DNA of 64,000 nt. Source: a virus. The DNA is taken from IMG/VR virus record IMGVR_UViG_3300020731_000774, positions 1 to 64,000 of that record; one strand, given 5' to 3'. Below the pieces are notes generated by a model that saw only the letters and a program-made list of their open reading frames with translations, did no database searches and had not been told where the DNA came from. Position 1 is the stretch's first letter; each line of letters begins with the position of its first letter. The position numbers and the translations under genes were made by a program. Positions 25,613-33,945 of this stretch are shown one piece after another.

Positions 25613-25888
25613 ATGAAAACAACTGTAGAAATTAATGGATACTTTATTGATATTGAAGAAAAGGATGGAGTTATCTCTGTAACTGCAACTAAAGATGAAG
25701 AAGTTGTAGAAGAATTCTCAATTGATACTGAAGAAGGTCAAGAAGATGAAGAAGGTCAAGACGAAGATGCTCAATCATTTGATAAATTTGATAAAGAGGA
25801 AGAGGAAGAGGATTTTGAAGATGAAGATGAAGAAGATGAAGAAGGTAAATTAGAATCTTTTCAATCTTTTATCAATAAAAAGAAATAA
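25613..25888 (+). CDS. Hyperacidic small protein
   Basis: 91 residues. A 40-residue beta-rich start (MKTTVEINGYFIDIEEKDGV) leads into a run that is nearly all Glu and Asp (residues about 42-83), ending KLESFQSFINKKK. The shape, a small protein with an extreme acidic second half, resembles the T4 prohead core protein gp67, and the late-type box fits a virion assembly role. DNA-mimic inhibitors are an alternative. No enzymatic motif. Confidence 0.5.
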   Translation: MKTTVEINGYFIDIEEKDGVISVTATKDEEVVEEFSIDTEEGQEDEEGQDEDAQSFDKFDKEEEEEDFEDEDEEDEEGKLESFQSFINKKK

Positions 25889-25902
25889 TTAATTATTTTT
25901 TG

Positions 25903-25910
25903 TATATTTG
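25903..25910 (+). promoter_or_regulatory. Bacteroidetes-type -7 box TATATTTG
   Basis: TATATTTG ends 25 nt before the ATG of the HAD-like gene at 25936. No clear -33 TTTG. Confidence 0.35.
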
Positions 25911-25935
25911 CAAATAAATATAAATAAATTGGTTT

Positions 25936-27051
25936 ATGAGTGATAAAAATGGATTAACTAAATCCAATGATAGTTTAAATAATAAGGATGTAATGTTTTA
26001 TTATTCATTTGATTGGGATAATAATATTCTTGATATGCCTACTAAAATCCATATGGAACACCTAATTGATGGTGATTGGATGCCTGAGGATGTGTCTACA
26101 TCAGATTTTGCTATTGTTAGGTCAGATAATGAGAATTGGAGATTATTAAATAATGATCCAGCATCAGCTTTTTCAGAATTTAGAGATAATGGACCAAGGG
26201 GTGAAGATGCTTTTTTAGATGATGTTAAGATTGCTATATCTGAAAAAAAATTCGCACCATCTTGGGATGATTTTATAGAGTGTATTATAAATGGATCTGT
26301 ATTTTCTATAATAACTGCACGTGGTCATGAACCTAGACCAATGAGAAAAGGAGTTGAATATATTATTGATAATATCTTAACTAATGATCAAAAAGATGAG
26401 ATGTATAATCATCTATTAAAATTTGTATACCTTTTTAATGGGGATGGTATAGATACGATACCAAGATTTCTTGATACAAATACACCATCTAAGAATAAAT
26501 TAGTAATTAACTATTTAGATAATTGTGATTTTATTGGGGTTTCTGCTCCATCAAGAGGTGGTAATGCGAGTAATCCAGAAGAGGCTAAGGAGATGGCTCT
26601 TTTAGATTTCAAATCTAAAATTGATAAGTTTGCTAAAAATATTGGATTAAAAGCCAGAATTGGTTTTTCGGATGATGATTTAAAAAATGTTAAACACATT
26701 GAGTATTTAATGAATAATATAAATCATGAACGTTTTCCTAATATAGTAGAATTTGTAGTTAAAAATACAAATAATCCAAAAAATGTAACTAAATCTTCTA
26801 GAAAATTTGAAGGTATTAAAAAATATAAAGAATTTAGAGAAAGTCAAGATCCTATGCAAACATCTACTATGTCTATGCAAACACCAAATGCTGCAATGTC
26901 TGGTGATATGAATAGTCAAGAGCCATTCATAGCAAGGATGATTGGGCAAACAAAACTTTTAACAAAATTATCAAATAATGCTGTTAAAAAAAAGAAAAAA
27001 ATTAAAAAAATAATAACTAAAGATGATATTACAAATCCACCTAAAATATAG
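25936..27051 (+). CDS. HAD-superfamily phosphatase-like protein
   Basis: 371 residues. HAD motif I is FDWDNNILDM (Asp26 and Asp28), motif II is IITARGHEP (about residue 125) and the acidic motif IV is GFSDDDLKN (about 243). This is a soluble phosphohydrolase or a kinase-associated 3'-phosphatase-like domain with a large cap. The C-terminal 80 residues are different: KKYKEFRESQDPMQ (about 295), a Met/Gln/Thr-rich linker, and a Lys-rich tail. The KKYKEFRES segment resembles the N-terminal tag peptides found elsewhere in this window. A terminator follows. Confidence 0.65.
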   Translation: MSDKNGLTKSNDSLNNKDVMFYYSFDWDNNILDMPTKIHMEHLIDGDWMPEDVSTSDFAIVRSDNENWRLLNNDPASAFSEFRDNGPRGEDAFLDDVKIAISEKKFAPSWDDFIECIINGSVFSIITARGHEPRPMRKGVEYIIDNILTNDQKDEMYNHLLKFVYLFNGDGIDTIPRFLDTNTPSKNKLVINYLDNCDFIGVSAPSRGGNASNPEEAKEMALLDFKSKIDKFAKNIGLKARIGFSDDDLKNVKHIEYLMNNINHERFPNIVEFVVKNTNNPKNVTKSSRKFEGIKKYKEFRESQDPMQTSTMSMQTPNAAMSGDMNSQEPFIARMIGQTKLLTKLSNNAVKKKKKIKKIITKDDITNPPKI

Positions 27052-27064
27052 GTGGATTTTTTTT
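27033..27064 (+). terminator. Terminator after HAD-like gene
   Basis: Arms AAATCCACC and GGTGGATTT with a 9-nt loop and a T8-type tail; the stem overlaps the last codons of the gene. Confidence 0.8.
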
Positions 27065-27105
27065 GAATATCAAAACTTATATAAAAATAAACATATATTA
27101 TATAT

Positions 27106-28296
27106 ATGGATAAGGAATATATAAAAGGTTTAATACAAAAAATACTAAATAAAGAATTTTCATCTTCTACTAGAAGACGTATTAATGATTTTAATGATAG
27201 ATTTAATTTTTGTGCACCTTGTTGTGGTGATTCTCACAAAAATGAACATAAAAAAAGGGGTAATCTATATCTTAATAAATTGAGATACATTTGTTTCAAT
27301 TGTGGTGCATCTATGACACTTGATAAACTATGTAAAAAATTTAATGAACAAGTAGATCCTGATAAAAAATTAGAAATGATAGAACACTTAAATAGTGTTG
27401 TCACTTATTCAGATTATGAAAATGATATGTCCGATGCTAAATTAGAAAATCTAATTGATTTATCAGAACTTGAAAGAGTTTTCTCTAATAATTTAACACC
27501 CATATCAGATTTTAAACCAATACAATTAAATGGTGGTGTATATAAATACTTATTAAATAGAGGTATTGGTCCAGAATTACATGAAAATATTTATCAAGGT
27601 AAATATTGGAAAAATGAAGATGAATCAGAATGGATAATAATAATGTTAAATAGGAGAGATGATAAAGTATTAGGTATGCAAATTCGTAATCTTAAAGAAG
27701 GTAAACGAAGAATGTTCAAAATATATAATTATGAAAATTTACATGAATGGGTCAGTATTGGAAAAGATGAACCTGATATTGATATAAATGAATTAGTTCT
27801 TTATAATAAATTGTCATATTATTTTAACATACTTAATGTTAACTTAGGTGATGTTATTACAGTTTTTGAAGGATATATAGATTCTATGTTTTATCCCAAT
27901 TCGATTGGTTTAGTTGGAGTTAATACTGATAATACATTACTTGAGAATAATGGTCTAGATATAAGATATTTTTATGATAATGATGATGCAGGTTTTAAAA
28001 AATCCGAGCAAAAAATAAAAGCTGGTTATCCTGTTTTTCTATGGAAAAAATTATTCCAAGATATAGTGGATAAAAAGAAAACAGATGATCCTGATCGTTT
28101 ATTACATAGGATAAGTAAAGTCAAGGATATGAACAAATTAGCACAACTAGTAGAAGATCCATATAATAAATTAGGACTAGATGATTTTTTCAGTAAAGAT
28201 GAATATGATTTGAAATGGATACCAAAAGTTGTAAGAGTTAATAAAATACAAGAAGTTGACTATAATAAAAAATTTAAATTTTTTGATTCTTTCTAA
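27106..28296 (+). CDS. DNA primase, T4 gp61-like
   Basis: 396 residues. An N-terminal zinc site is formed by Cys36/Cys39 (or Cys40) and Cys63/Cys66 (CAPCCGDSHK and CFNCGASM). The TOPRIM domain has FEGYIDSMFYPN (about residue 253, catalytic Glu) and YFYDNDDAGFKKS (about 288, the DxD). This is the domain order of DnaG/gp61-type primases, which lay RNA primers for lagging-strand synthesis with a replicative helicase. Residue 1 is preceded by a short A+T-rich leader. Its helicase partner is not in this window. Confidence 0.8.
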   Translation: MDKEYIKGLIQKILNKEFSSSTRRRINDFNDRFNFCAPCCGDSHKNEHKKRGNLYLNKLRYICFNCGASMTLDKLCKKFNEQVDPDKKLEMIEHLNSVVTYSDYENDMSDAKLENLIDLSELERVFSNNLTPISDFKPIQLNGGVYKYLLNRGIGPELHENIYQGKYWKNEDESEWIIIMLNRRDDKVLGMQIRNLKEGKRRMFKIYNYENLHEWVSIGKDEPDIDINELVLYNKLSYYFNILNVNLGDVITVFEGYIDSMFYPNSIGLVGVNTDNTLLENNGLDIRYFYDNDDAGFKKSEQKIKAGYPVFLWKKLFQDIVDKKKTDDPDRLLHRISKVKDMNKLAQLVEDPYNKLGLDDFFSKDEYDLKWIPKVVRVNKIQEVDYNKKFKFFDSF

Positions 28297-28339
28297 AATA
28301 GAATGTCATTTTATTTATATATAAAAATAAAATGAAATT

Positions 28340-28696
28340 ATGAAAAATAAATTAATTGATAATATCAAGTGGTTTTTCACTGAGATAATGAATATTTACT
28401 CTAATAAAGAATCTTTTTTCTCTAAAAAAAGAATTGAATCTGGAATTGGATTTATAATTGCTGAATGGGGTATGATATTCTTTTTGGTTAAAAAAATAGA
28501 TGTTTTAGATGCTTATGGATTTGGTTTATGGGCATCTATACAATTTTTTATAGCTGGTTATATTATTAAACAAATCCAAAAGGAGAAAAGTGATAATCAA
28601 AATATATCTGATATATCTACTTCTGATTCTTCAAATGAAACAACTAATCCCGAAACAACTAATACTGATGGAACATCAACAGATGTACAAAAATAA
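28340..28696 (+). CDS. Two-TM membrane protein, holin candidate
   Basis: 118 residues. After a basic N-terminal helix (IKWFFTEIMNIYSNKESFFS) there are two hydrophobic helices at about residues 36-53 and 62-82, then a hydrophilic Ser/Thr/Asn-rich tail. Size and topology fit a class II-type holin or a small inner-membrane protein. The GH19 endolysin gene is 14 kb away, so there is no cassette evidence. Confidence 0.5.
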   Translation: MKNKLIDNIKWFFTEIMNIYSNKESFFSKKRIESGIGFIIAEWGMIFFLVKKIDVLDAYGFGLWASIQFFIAGYIIKQIQKEKSDNQNISDISTSDSSNETTNPETTNTDGTSTDVQK

Positions 28697-28728
28697 AAAA
28701 AATCCACTCAAATGAGTGGATTTTTTTT
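28695..28728. terminator. Bidirectional terminator hairpin
   Basis: Arms of 16 bp (AAAAAAAATCCACTCA and its complement) with a 2-nt centre between converging genes. Confidence 0.85.
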
Positions 28729-29128
28729 ATTTACCAAATTTTCTTGTAGTTTTATAAGATTTACTCTCATTATACTTTTTTTCAATATTTACATACTTAA
28801 TAACAGCATAAACATCATTAGTTTTTAGGTCAACACCATCTACAACATAATTACCAGTCTCTGATGGTTGTTCTATTTCATAACCTTTATATGTAAGAAT
28901 ATTATTATGTAATTCAGAACCCTCTAATTTATCATGTAAATATGATAAACCATCTTTATATCCAGCTAATGGATCATCTTGCACTGAAGGTCTCTCAGTT
29001 GGTATAACTGATGGTCTCATCGGTCTAGCTGGTTTAGGTGTAATTGTTGGTGCAGGTGTTGTTGTTGGTGCAGGTTTAGATTCAGAACCATATACAAACT
29101 CTTCATATTTTTTAACTATTTTTCCCAT
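28727..29128 (-). CDS. Tagged protein with Pro/Thr linker
   Basis: 133 residues: an N-terminal tag-like peptide MGKIVKKYEEFVYGSE, a Pro/Thr/Arg linker (residues about 18-50, with repeated TPAPT and RPSV), and a C-terminal alpha/beta domain (GLSYLHDKLEGSELHNNILT, YKGYEIEQPSETGNYVVDG). No known family. An exact late-type box lies 19 nt upstream, supporting a virion role. Confidence 0.5.
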   Translation of the reverse strand: MGKIVKKYEEFVYGSESKPAPTTTPAPTITPKPARPMRPSVIPTERPSVQDDPLAGYKDGLSYLHDKLEGSELHNNILTYKGYEIEQPSETGNYVVDGVDLKTNDVYAVIKYVNIEKKYNESKSYKTTRKFGK

Positions 29129-29147
29129 TGTTTTAGTTTATTTTTAC

Positions 29148-29158
29148 TTATATATTAA
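29148..29158 (-). promoter_or_regulatory. Late-type AT box TTAATATATAA
   Basis: Exact 11-mer on the minus strand, ending 19 nt before the ATG at 29128. Confidence 0.55.
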
Positions 29159-29161
29159 TAT

Positions 29162-29647
29162 CTATTTTTGTCTTTCTTGTATTTCATTAACAACAAAATC
29201 AAAAAATATATCTAACTCATACTCCAATCCCTCACAAAAATCATATAAATCATATTTTTCATTCTTTATGAAAAATTCAGGTATTATAAATCCATCATTT
29301 AATAACACAATCTTACCCACCATTCTACCTGGTATTCTTCTACCACTTGATAATTTTAAATCAGGGCAATATATAATACCAATATAGTGTGTTTCAATTT
29401 CAGATGTCTTTTTATTCCTTTTAACTTCCTTATTTATGTATTCAAATTTAAATATCCCAAGATCATCTATAAAAGTCCTATCCGCCTCATCTTTTAATAA
29501 AATTTTAAGATACTCTAATTCTTCACCATTCTTAAAAGAATCTAAAAAATCAATTTCTAATTTACTTAGTGCTGAAATACCATGTTTAGATATCTTATCT
29601 AATAAACCATCCACCCTTTTCTGAATACCATAATCATTATCTTCCAT
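29162..29647 (-). CDS. Hypothetical with LDKIxxxG module
   Basis: 161 residues. Near the N-terminus is LLDKISKHGISALSKLEIDF, a module repeated in four other small proteins of this window and known from the C-termini of Bacteroidetes rhomboid-type proteins. The rest is beta-rich (TFIDDLGIFKFEYINKEV, YIGIIYCPDLKLSSGRRIPG) and ends in an acidic helix. Function unknown. Confidence 0.5.
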   Translation of the reverse strand: MEDNDYGIQKRVDGLLDKISKHGISALSKLEIDFLDSFKNGEELEYLKILLKDEADRTFIDDLGIFKFEYINKEVKRNKKTSEIETHYIGIIYCPDLKLSSGRRIPGRMVGKIVLLNDGFIIPEFFIKNEKYDLYDFCEGLEYELDIFFDFVVNEIQERQK

Positions 29648-29694
29648 AAGATATTTAATACTTTATAGTATATATTAATATTAGAATTAATATT

Positions 29695-30024
29695 TTATAC
29701 AATTACTTTCCAGTTATTGAAATATGGTTCTTTATCTAATAACCTATCTCTTACTGTTTTATAGACTAAGTCCAAATCACCAGAAGTTTGATAAATTGAT
29801 ATAAAATTATTGTTTATTTCACTAGGATTGAAATCATTATATATATTGTTTAATATATTGTTTATTTTATTATCCCTTTCCCACTTCTTAACTTCAGTTG
29901 ACCAACTATCAATAAAGAATATAAGAAAATCCTCAGTAGTATGATCTCTAATCATGTCAAAGTCTATCCCATCATAGAACCGAATAATAGATGTTGTAAT
30001 ATTTATCTCCTCAATTAATCTCAT
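29695..30024 (-). CDS. Hypothetical protein
   Basis: 109 residues, acidic, alpha/beta (MRLIEEINITTSIIRFYDGI, NDFNPSEINNNFISIYQTSG). No family recognised. It lies downstream of the polymerase gene but after its terminator. Confidence 0.45.
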   Translation of the reverse strand: MRLIEEINITTSIIRFYDGIDFDMIRDHTTEDFLIFFIDSWSTEVKKWERDNKINNILNNIYNDFNPSEINNNFISIYQTSGDLDLVYKTVRDRLLDKEPYFNNWKVIV

Positions 30025-30039
30025 AAAATAAAATAAAAT

Positions 30040-30070
30040 AAAAATGATGTAGATTTTCTACATCATTTTT
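30040..30070 (-). terminator. Terminator after DNA polymerase gene
   Basis: Arms AAAAATGATGTAGA and TCTACATCATTTTT (14 bp) with a 3-nt loop; overlaps the last codons of the polymerase on the minus strand. Confidence 0.8.
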
Positions 30071-31538
30071 TAGAAACCTTTCCAAATCCACCAAATATAT
30101 CCTGTATAACTGATAATCTTTCTGTAATTTCTGGCATACCCAATGGTTCAATAATTGTATTGATTGGTGATAAAATAGATTTAGCAAATTGTATATCATA
30201 ATCTATTTCAGGTGCTACCTCAATAGGTAATGATCCCCTAATATAGGCAAATATATCACCATTTTTCTTATTCTTACAATAATAATACTTAATCTTTGTC
30301 CCAGACTTAATAAATTCATATCGTGTTTGTAACTCCTTATTCTGTTTCAATAAATAATTATGATATGCACTTGCTTTAACTGCAAAGTGAGCACCATTAA
30401 CAAACTTTAATGGCAATGAATTATCATCAATTACCTTAGTATCATAATTAGAACAAGATGATTGCATTGAAATATCATCAATATCAGCTAACTCAAATTC
30501 CTTTCTAAGATTCTTAACCAATTTTAATAAGTCCTTTATGTTAAAGGTATCAGAATTCTCAAATAAATATTTAACAATTGTGATAATCTTTTCCCTTGCA
30601 AATAAAGGTGTGGAAGATCTTACCAATTCAACTCCCTTTGGAAATAAATATGTTAACCTATCGTAATTTATACCATCCTCAAATGAAACATGTTGAATAT
30701 ATTTCTTTTTTGCCAAACTGATAACCGATTCTGATATACGTTCTAACTCAAAATCTTGTCTGTTCTCAACACCATATAAATCACCATAATCTACTAAACA
30801 CTTTTTAAAATATCCACCATATCTGAAATGGTCTATACCTTGGATATAATCCAATTCTTTACACCAATTCCATTTAGGTTTAACCGTTAATGCACCATTA
30901 TTTATTAAATCATTTAAACCATAATCCTTAACAAATACACCATCAATTAAAACCAAATCATATTCTAATGTTAATAACTTCTCAAATTCATCAACAGTTT
31001 TAGAAATACCTAAACAATTTGGATTATTAAAACTTGGAAGTTCATTTGATAAAATGATAAATTTCTTACCAATGGAATTTAACATATTCGTGTTGAATAT
31101 TAAATTCTTCCATTCTGAATGTCGAATTGCTGGTTCAAATGACACAAAAAGAGAATCTGTGTCCGCGTAAATACTTACATTTTCATCCTCATTAATTTTA
31201 CTAACATTTTTTATACATAAATTCTTATGTAATTCAACATCTAGATGCCATTGATTGTGCCAATAATCTTTATTAACCTTATCCATTGTTTGTGTAAGCT
31301 GCCTACCTTGTGCAGTTATACTTCCAGCAACCGCATTATTATATAATACGAAGTAGGAAGCTGCCATCGCTCCGTAAGAACCGTTCAATACTAATTTTAG
31401 TCTTTTACCCCCAATACATTGTATTGGGGGCTACAAAAGAGCGAGCTGAAGGGCATTGTAATAGTCTGCCTCCTTCTTTAGCTCGCTCGCTTGTTTTTTT
31501 AAAGACTCGATCTTTAATTTTTTTTCTTCTCTAGTCAT
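30063..31538 (-). CDS. DNA polymerase B, C-terminal half, with bypass-like gap
   Basis: This is the motif B to C-terminus part of a T4 gp43-type family B polymerase. Motif B reads KLVLNGSYGAMA (Kx3NSxYG) and motif C IYADTDSLFVSF. Upstream in the same frame an ATG at 31538 opens 35 codons (MTREEKKLKIESLKKQASEL ... NALQLALL) that look like the finger helices, then TAG. Leaving out 39 nt joins NALQLAL to KLVLNGSYG with the spacing of T4/RB69 polymerase (478 residues in total). The exonuclease domain and motif A are absent from this window, so the gene is split between motifs A and B, a known insertion hotspot in T4-like phages. Expression needs bypass, or restart after the gap. The pol identity is firm. 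Confidence 0.8.
31398..31439 (-). other. Candidate translational bypass element in pol gene
   Basis: On the minus strand, CTT (31439-31437) is followed by TTG, the stop TAG (31433-31431), and an 11-bp-arm hairpin CCCCCAATACA / TGTATTGGGGG around one base (31430-31408); CTA (31400-31398) is the matched Leu landing codon. Outer bases CTTTT and AAAAG can also pair. A second stem of 14 bp with a 3-nt bulge (31488-31472 with 31452-31439) ends at the first base of CTT. The hop is 39 nt and in frame. Stop right after take-off, like codons, one hairpin in the gap and one 5' of it are all features of T4 gene 60 bypassing. Confidence 0.55.
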
Positions 31539-31619
31539 ATATATTATATCAGAAATAATCAAATTAGTTTTAAAGGGGGAGTATATTATTTTATATATAA
31601 TTAAAATAGTATAAACGAT

Positions 31620-32738
31620 ATGATTAAAGAATATAAGATTTTAATGAAGATAAATTATAGAAATGTATCACATTTTAGAAATTTAGGATATGAAATAGAA
31701 AATGGTGTTAAGGAAATGTATATTTCAGTTTGTGATTTGTTCCAGGGCTCAAATGTTAAGGTAACTGCGGTATGTGAAATATGTAGTTCTGAAAATATAA
31801 TAAATTATAGTAAGTATTTAGTTAATTTTAATAGGAATGGTAAAAACTATTATTCTTGTTTTAAATGTAAAAATATTGAGAAAGAGAAAACATGTATGGA
31901 AAAATATGGTGTTAAATCATATTCAATGACAGATGAATTTAGAGAAACAGAAAGTTTAAAATGGAAAGGCATTAAGAAAGGTGGTGATAAGGGTGAGAAA
32001 ACTATGTTAGAGAGATATGGTGTAAGATCTTATTTTGAAACGCAGGAAAGTAAGGACTATAATAGAAAGTGGATGTCATCTGATGAGTTTAGAAATAAAA
32101 GTAAGGATACATTGATAGAGAAATATGGAGTAGATTCATATTCAAAAACTGATGAATTTAAAAATAGAATGGCCGAACAAAATGAAGTTTCAAAGGAAAA
32201 GTCAAAATCTACATTTTTGGAGAGATATGGTGTTGAGTGGTATACTCAATGTGAGGAATATAGGAATACTTGTATTGAAAAGAAAGATGAGACTATCTTA
32301 AAAAATAAGGAAACATGTATGGAAAGATATGGAGTTGATAATGTTAGTAAAGTTCCTGAAGTACAACAATCTATGAAAAATACTAAAATAGAAAGAGGAT
32401 CTATACTACCTGATCATTTATTAAGTGAGTGGGAAATATATAAAAAGAATGTTAGACGAATAACTAATAAATTTGAAAAAGAATTATATGAAAACTGGGA
32501 TGGAATTGATCATTATGATGGTGAGAATATAAAGGGATATTTTTCACATACTCATACACATCGTTTCTATCCGACAATAGATCATAAAAATTCAGTTTAT
32601 TATGGATTTTTAAATAACATTGATCCAAGTGAAATTGGTTCTATTGAAAATTTATGTATAACTAAAAGATATATAAATTCTACCAAATCCAGGATGATAG
32701 AGAAAGAATTCTTAGAAAAGTTAAAAAACCAATCCTAA
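31620..32738 (+). CDS. Homing-endonuclease-like protein with YGV repeats
   Basis: 372 residues. N-terminal zinc-ribbon-like pairs (CEICSS, then CFKCKN, about residues 57-84) are followed by five repeats of the form TxxExYGVxSYSxTDEFR at about 35-50 residue spacing (for example EKYGVKSYSMTDEFRE, EKYGVDSYSKTDEFKN, ERYGVDNVSKVPE). The C-terminus has an HNH-like TIDHKNSVYYGFLNN and SIENLCITKRYINSTKS. This architecture occurs in phage proteins regarded as free-standing homing enzymes. It lies on the opposite strand, 82 nt from the start of the split polymerase half, as expected of the invading element. Confidence 0.65.
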   Translation: MIKEYKILMKINYRNVSHFRNLGYEIENGVKEMYISVCDLFQGSNVKVTAVCEICSSENIINYSKYLVNFNRNGKNYYSCFKCKNIEKEKTCMEKYGVKSYSMTDEFRETESLKWKGIKKGGDKGEKTMLERYGVRSYFETQESKDYNRKWMSSDEFRNKSKDTLIEKYGVDSYSKTDEFKNRMAEQNEVSKEKSKSTFLERYGVEWYTQCEEYRNTCIEKKDETILKNKETCMERYGVDNVSKVPEVQQSMKNTKIERGSILPDHLLSEWEIYKKNVRRITNKFEKELYENWDGIDHYDGENIKGYFSHTHTHRFYPTIDHKNSVYYGFLNNIDPSEIGSIENLCITKRYINSTKSRMIEKEFLEKLKNQS

Positions 32739-32744
32739 TTCTGA

Positions 32745-33113
32745 TCATAAAACCACATTAGTATCACTATCCAACCCATTTTCATTGGTAAATTGGTTTT
32801 CATCCACATTTTCATTTATAATTAGTTTATCGTCTTTTATAATTTTACTAGGTCTTTTATAGTCTTTCATAACCTTAACTGGTTTTTCAATTATTATAAT
32901 TTTTCTTCTATTTAATGAATTTATTATGGAATCTTTTTCTAGTATTTCGTATTGTAGTATTTCGTTATCTGTGATTAGTTCGTTATTGTCTTTATTCATA
33001 TTATTCATAACATATAATAGTGATATTATCACTAGAATAAGCACATATGGAAATCTTGAATTTCTCACATTATTTCTATAATATGTTCGTCTATTATTCA
33101 TATTCACTTTCAT
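32745..33113 (-). CDS. Small single-TM protein
   Basis: About 122 residues from the ATG at 33113 (a Met at 33101 is a second option). A basic N-terminus rich in Arg/Asn is followed by one transmembrane helix (PYVLILVIISLLYVM, about residues 24-40) and a hydrophilic, partly coiled tail (ILQYEILEKDSIINSLNRRK). A membrane-anchored, type II orientation is likely. It overlaps the end of the clamp gene by 20 nt. No family recognised. Confidence 0.5.
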   Translation of the reverse strand: MKVNMNNRRTYYRNNVRNSRFPYVLILVIISLLYVMNNMNKDNNELITDNEILQYEILEKDSIINSLNRRKIIIIEKPVKVMKDYKRPSKIIKDDKLIINENVDENQFTNENGLDSDTNVVL

Positions 33114-33876
33114 CAAAGCTTTGTTCGTAGGATAGCATTAGATTTGTGGTATTATCTTTAATTAGCATAAAATTTTCAAATATACTAAAATCTATATCTT
33201 TGCTATCATCTATACATTTTAGGAATCTTTTATTTAATATCATTGTTGAATTTCGGTCATCCATTGTATCAAATATATCTAATTCCCAAGCACCAGTTTC
33301 TGATATAACTACTTTTCCGTTATTTACATTTATATTGAGTAATTTATCACCATTTATAGATGATAATTTTTTAATATCATTAAAATCTTGTTTATATATG
33401 GTAAAATTCCATTTACGATGTCTTAGGTTAAGTCTATCATTTAATATATCTTTTGTGATATCTCTAATTTCATAGTGTTCACCGGCAACCCAATTAATTT
33501 TAAGTTTACCACCTGTTATTTGTATTGTTCTAGCAACCATTACATTATCATCATCTTGGGATGATTTATGTGTTAAGTTTATAACTACATTATCTGATTC
33601 TTTTAAGAAGTTTAAGTTTTTAACAAATTTTTTAGCATTTAATATAACTACATCGATTGAGTATTCAAGTTCATCAATAATGAAATAGTCATTTGTATCA
33701 ATTAGATAATTTTTAAATGCTAAAAGCACTGCCCCACCCAATGTTGAGTACATCATAACATTATCGTTATCAATTTTGAGTTTAATAGTATCTGATATAT
33801 CAGTTAGGTCTGCTAACTTTGATATAAAATCAGGGAACATATCAGATTTTACTTTTATTTTTGTTTTATTGCTCAT
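33094..33876 (-). CDS. Sliding clamp, gp45-like
   Basis: 260 residues counted from the ATG at 33876 (MSNKTKIKVKSDMF), preferred over an in-frame ATG 39 nt upstream because the extra 13 residues are hydrophobic and unlike the family. The strand pattern with DTIKLKIDNDNVMMYSTLGG, FIIDELEYSIDVVILNAKKF, WNFTIYKQDFNDIKKLSSIN and FDTMDDRNSTMILNKRFLKC fits two clamp domains of the T4 gp45 type, and the gene is next to the polymerase and homing-type gene. In T4 the clamp also activates late promoters. Clamps are poorly conserved, so the call is moderate. Confidence 0.55.
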   Translation of the reverse strand: MSNKTKIKVKSDMFPDFISKLADLTDISDTIKLKIDNDNVMMYSTLGGAVLLAFKNYLIDTNDYFIIDELEYSIDVVILNAKKFVKNLNFLKESDNVVINLTHKSSQDDDNVMVARTIQITGGKLKINWVAGEHYEIRDITKDILNDRLNLRHRKWNFTIYKQDFNDIKKLSSINGDKLLNINVNNGKVVISETGAWELDIFDTMDDRNSTMILNKRFLKCIDDSKDIDFSIFENFMLIKDNTTNLMLSYEQSFDESEYE

Positions 33877-33931
33877 ATAATTTAATCTTATAAATAATAT
33901 ATTCAAAAAAGACATTTTTGTTTATTTTATT

Positions 33932-33942
33932 TTAATATATAA
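33932..33942 (+). promoter_or_regulatory. Late-type AT box adjacent to start
   Basis: Exact TTAATATATAA, ending 3 nt before the ATG at 33946. Confidence 0.45.
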
Positions 33943-33945
33943 TCT

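Noticed and set aside
30063-31388. TTG at 31388 as the true start of the polymerase half
   Set aside because: It would begin inside the Kx3NSxYG motif and lose the essential Lys; conserved sequence continues upstream.
31431-31433. TAG reassigned to glutamine as in crAss-like phages
   Set aside because: Other clear genes in the window end at TAG with terminators right behind them, so TAG is a normal stop here; reading it through would also insert 13 residues into polymerase motif B.
31408-31490. The G+C-rich stems at the polymerase start as a transcription terminator
   Set aside because: They lie inside coding sequence upstream of the main polymerase part and there is no T run after the stem in the direction of transcription long enough to match the other terminators in this window.
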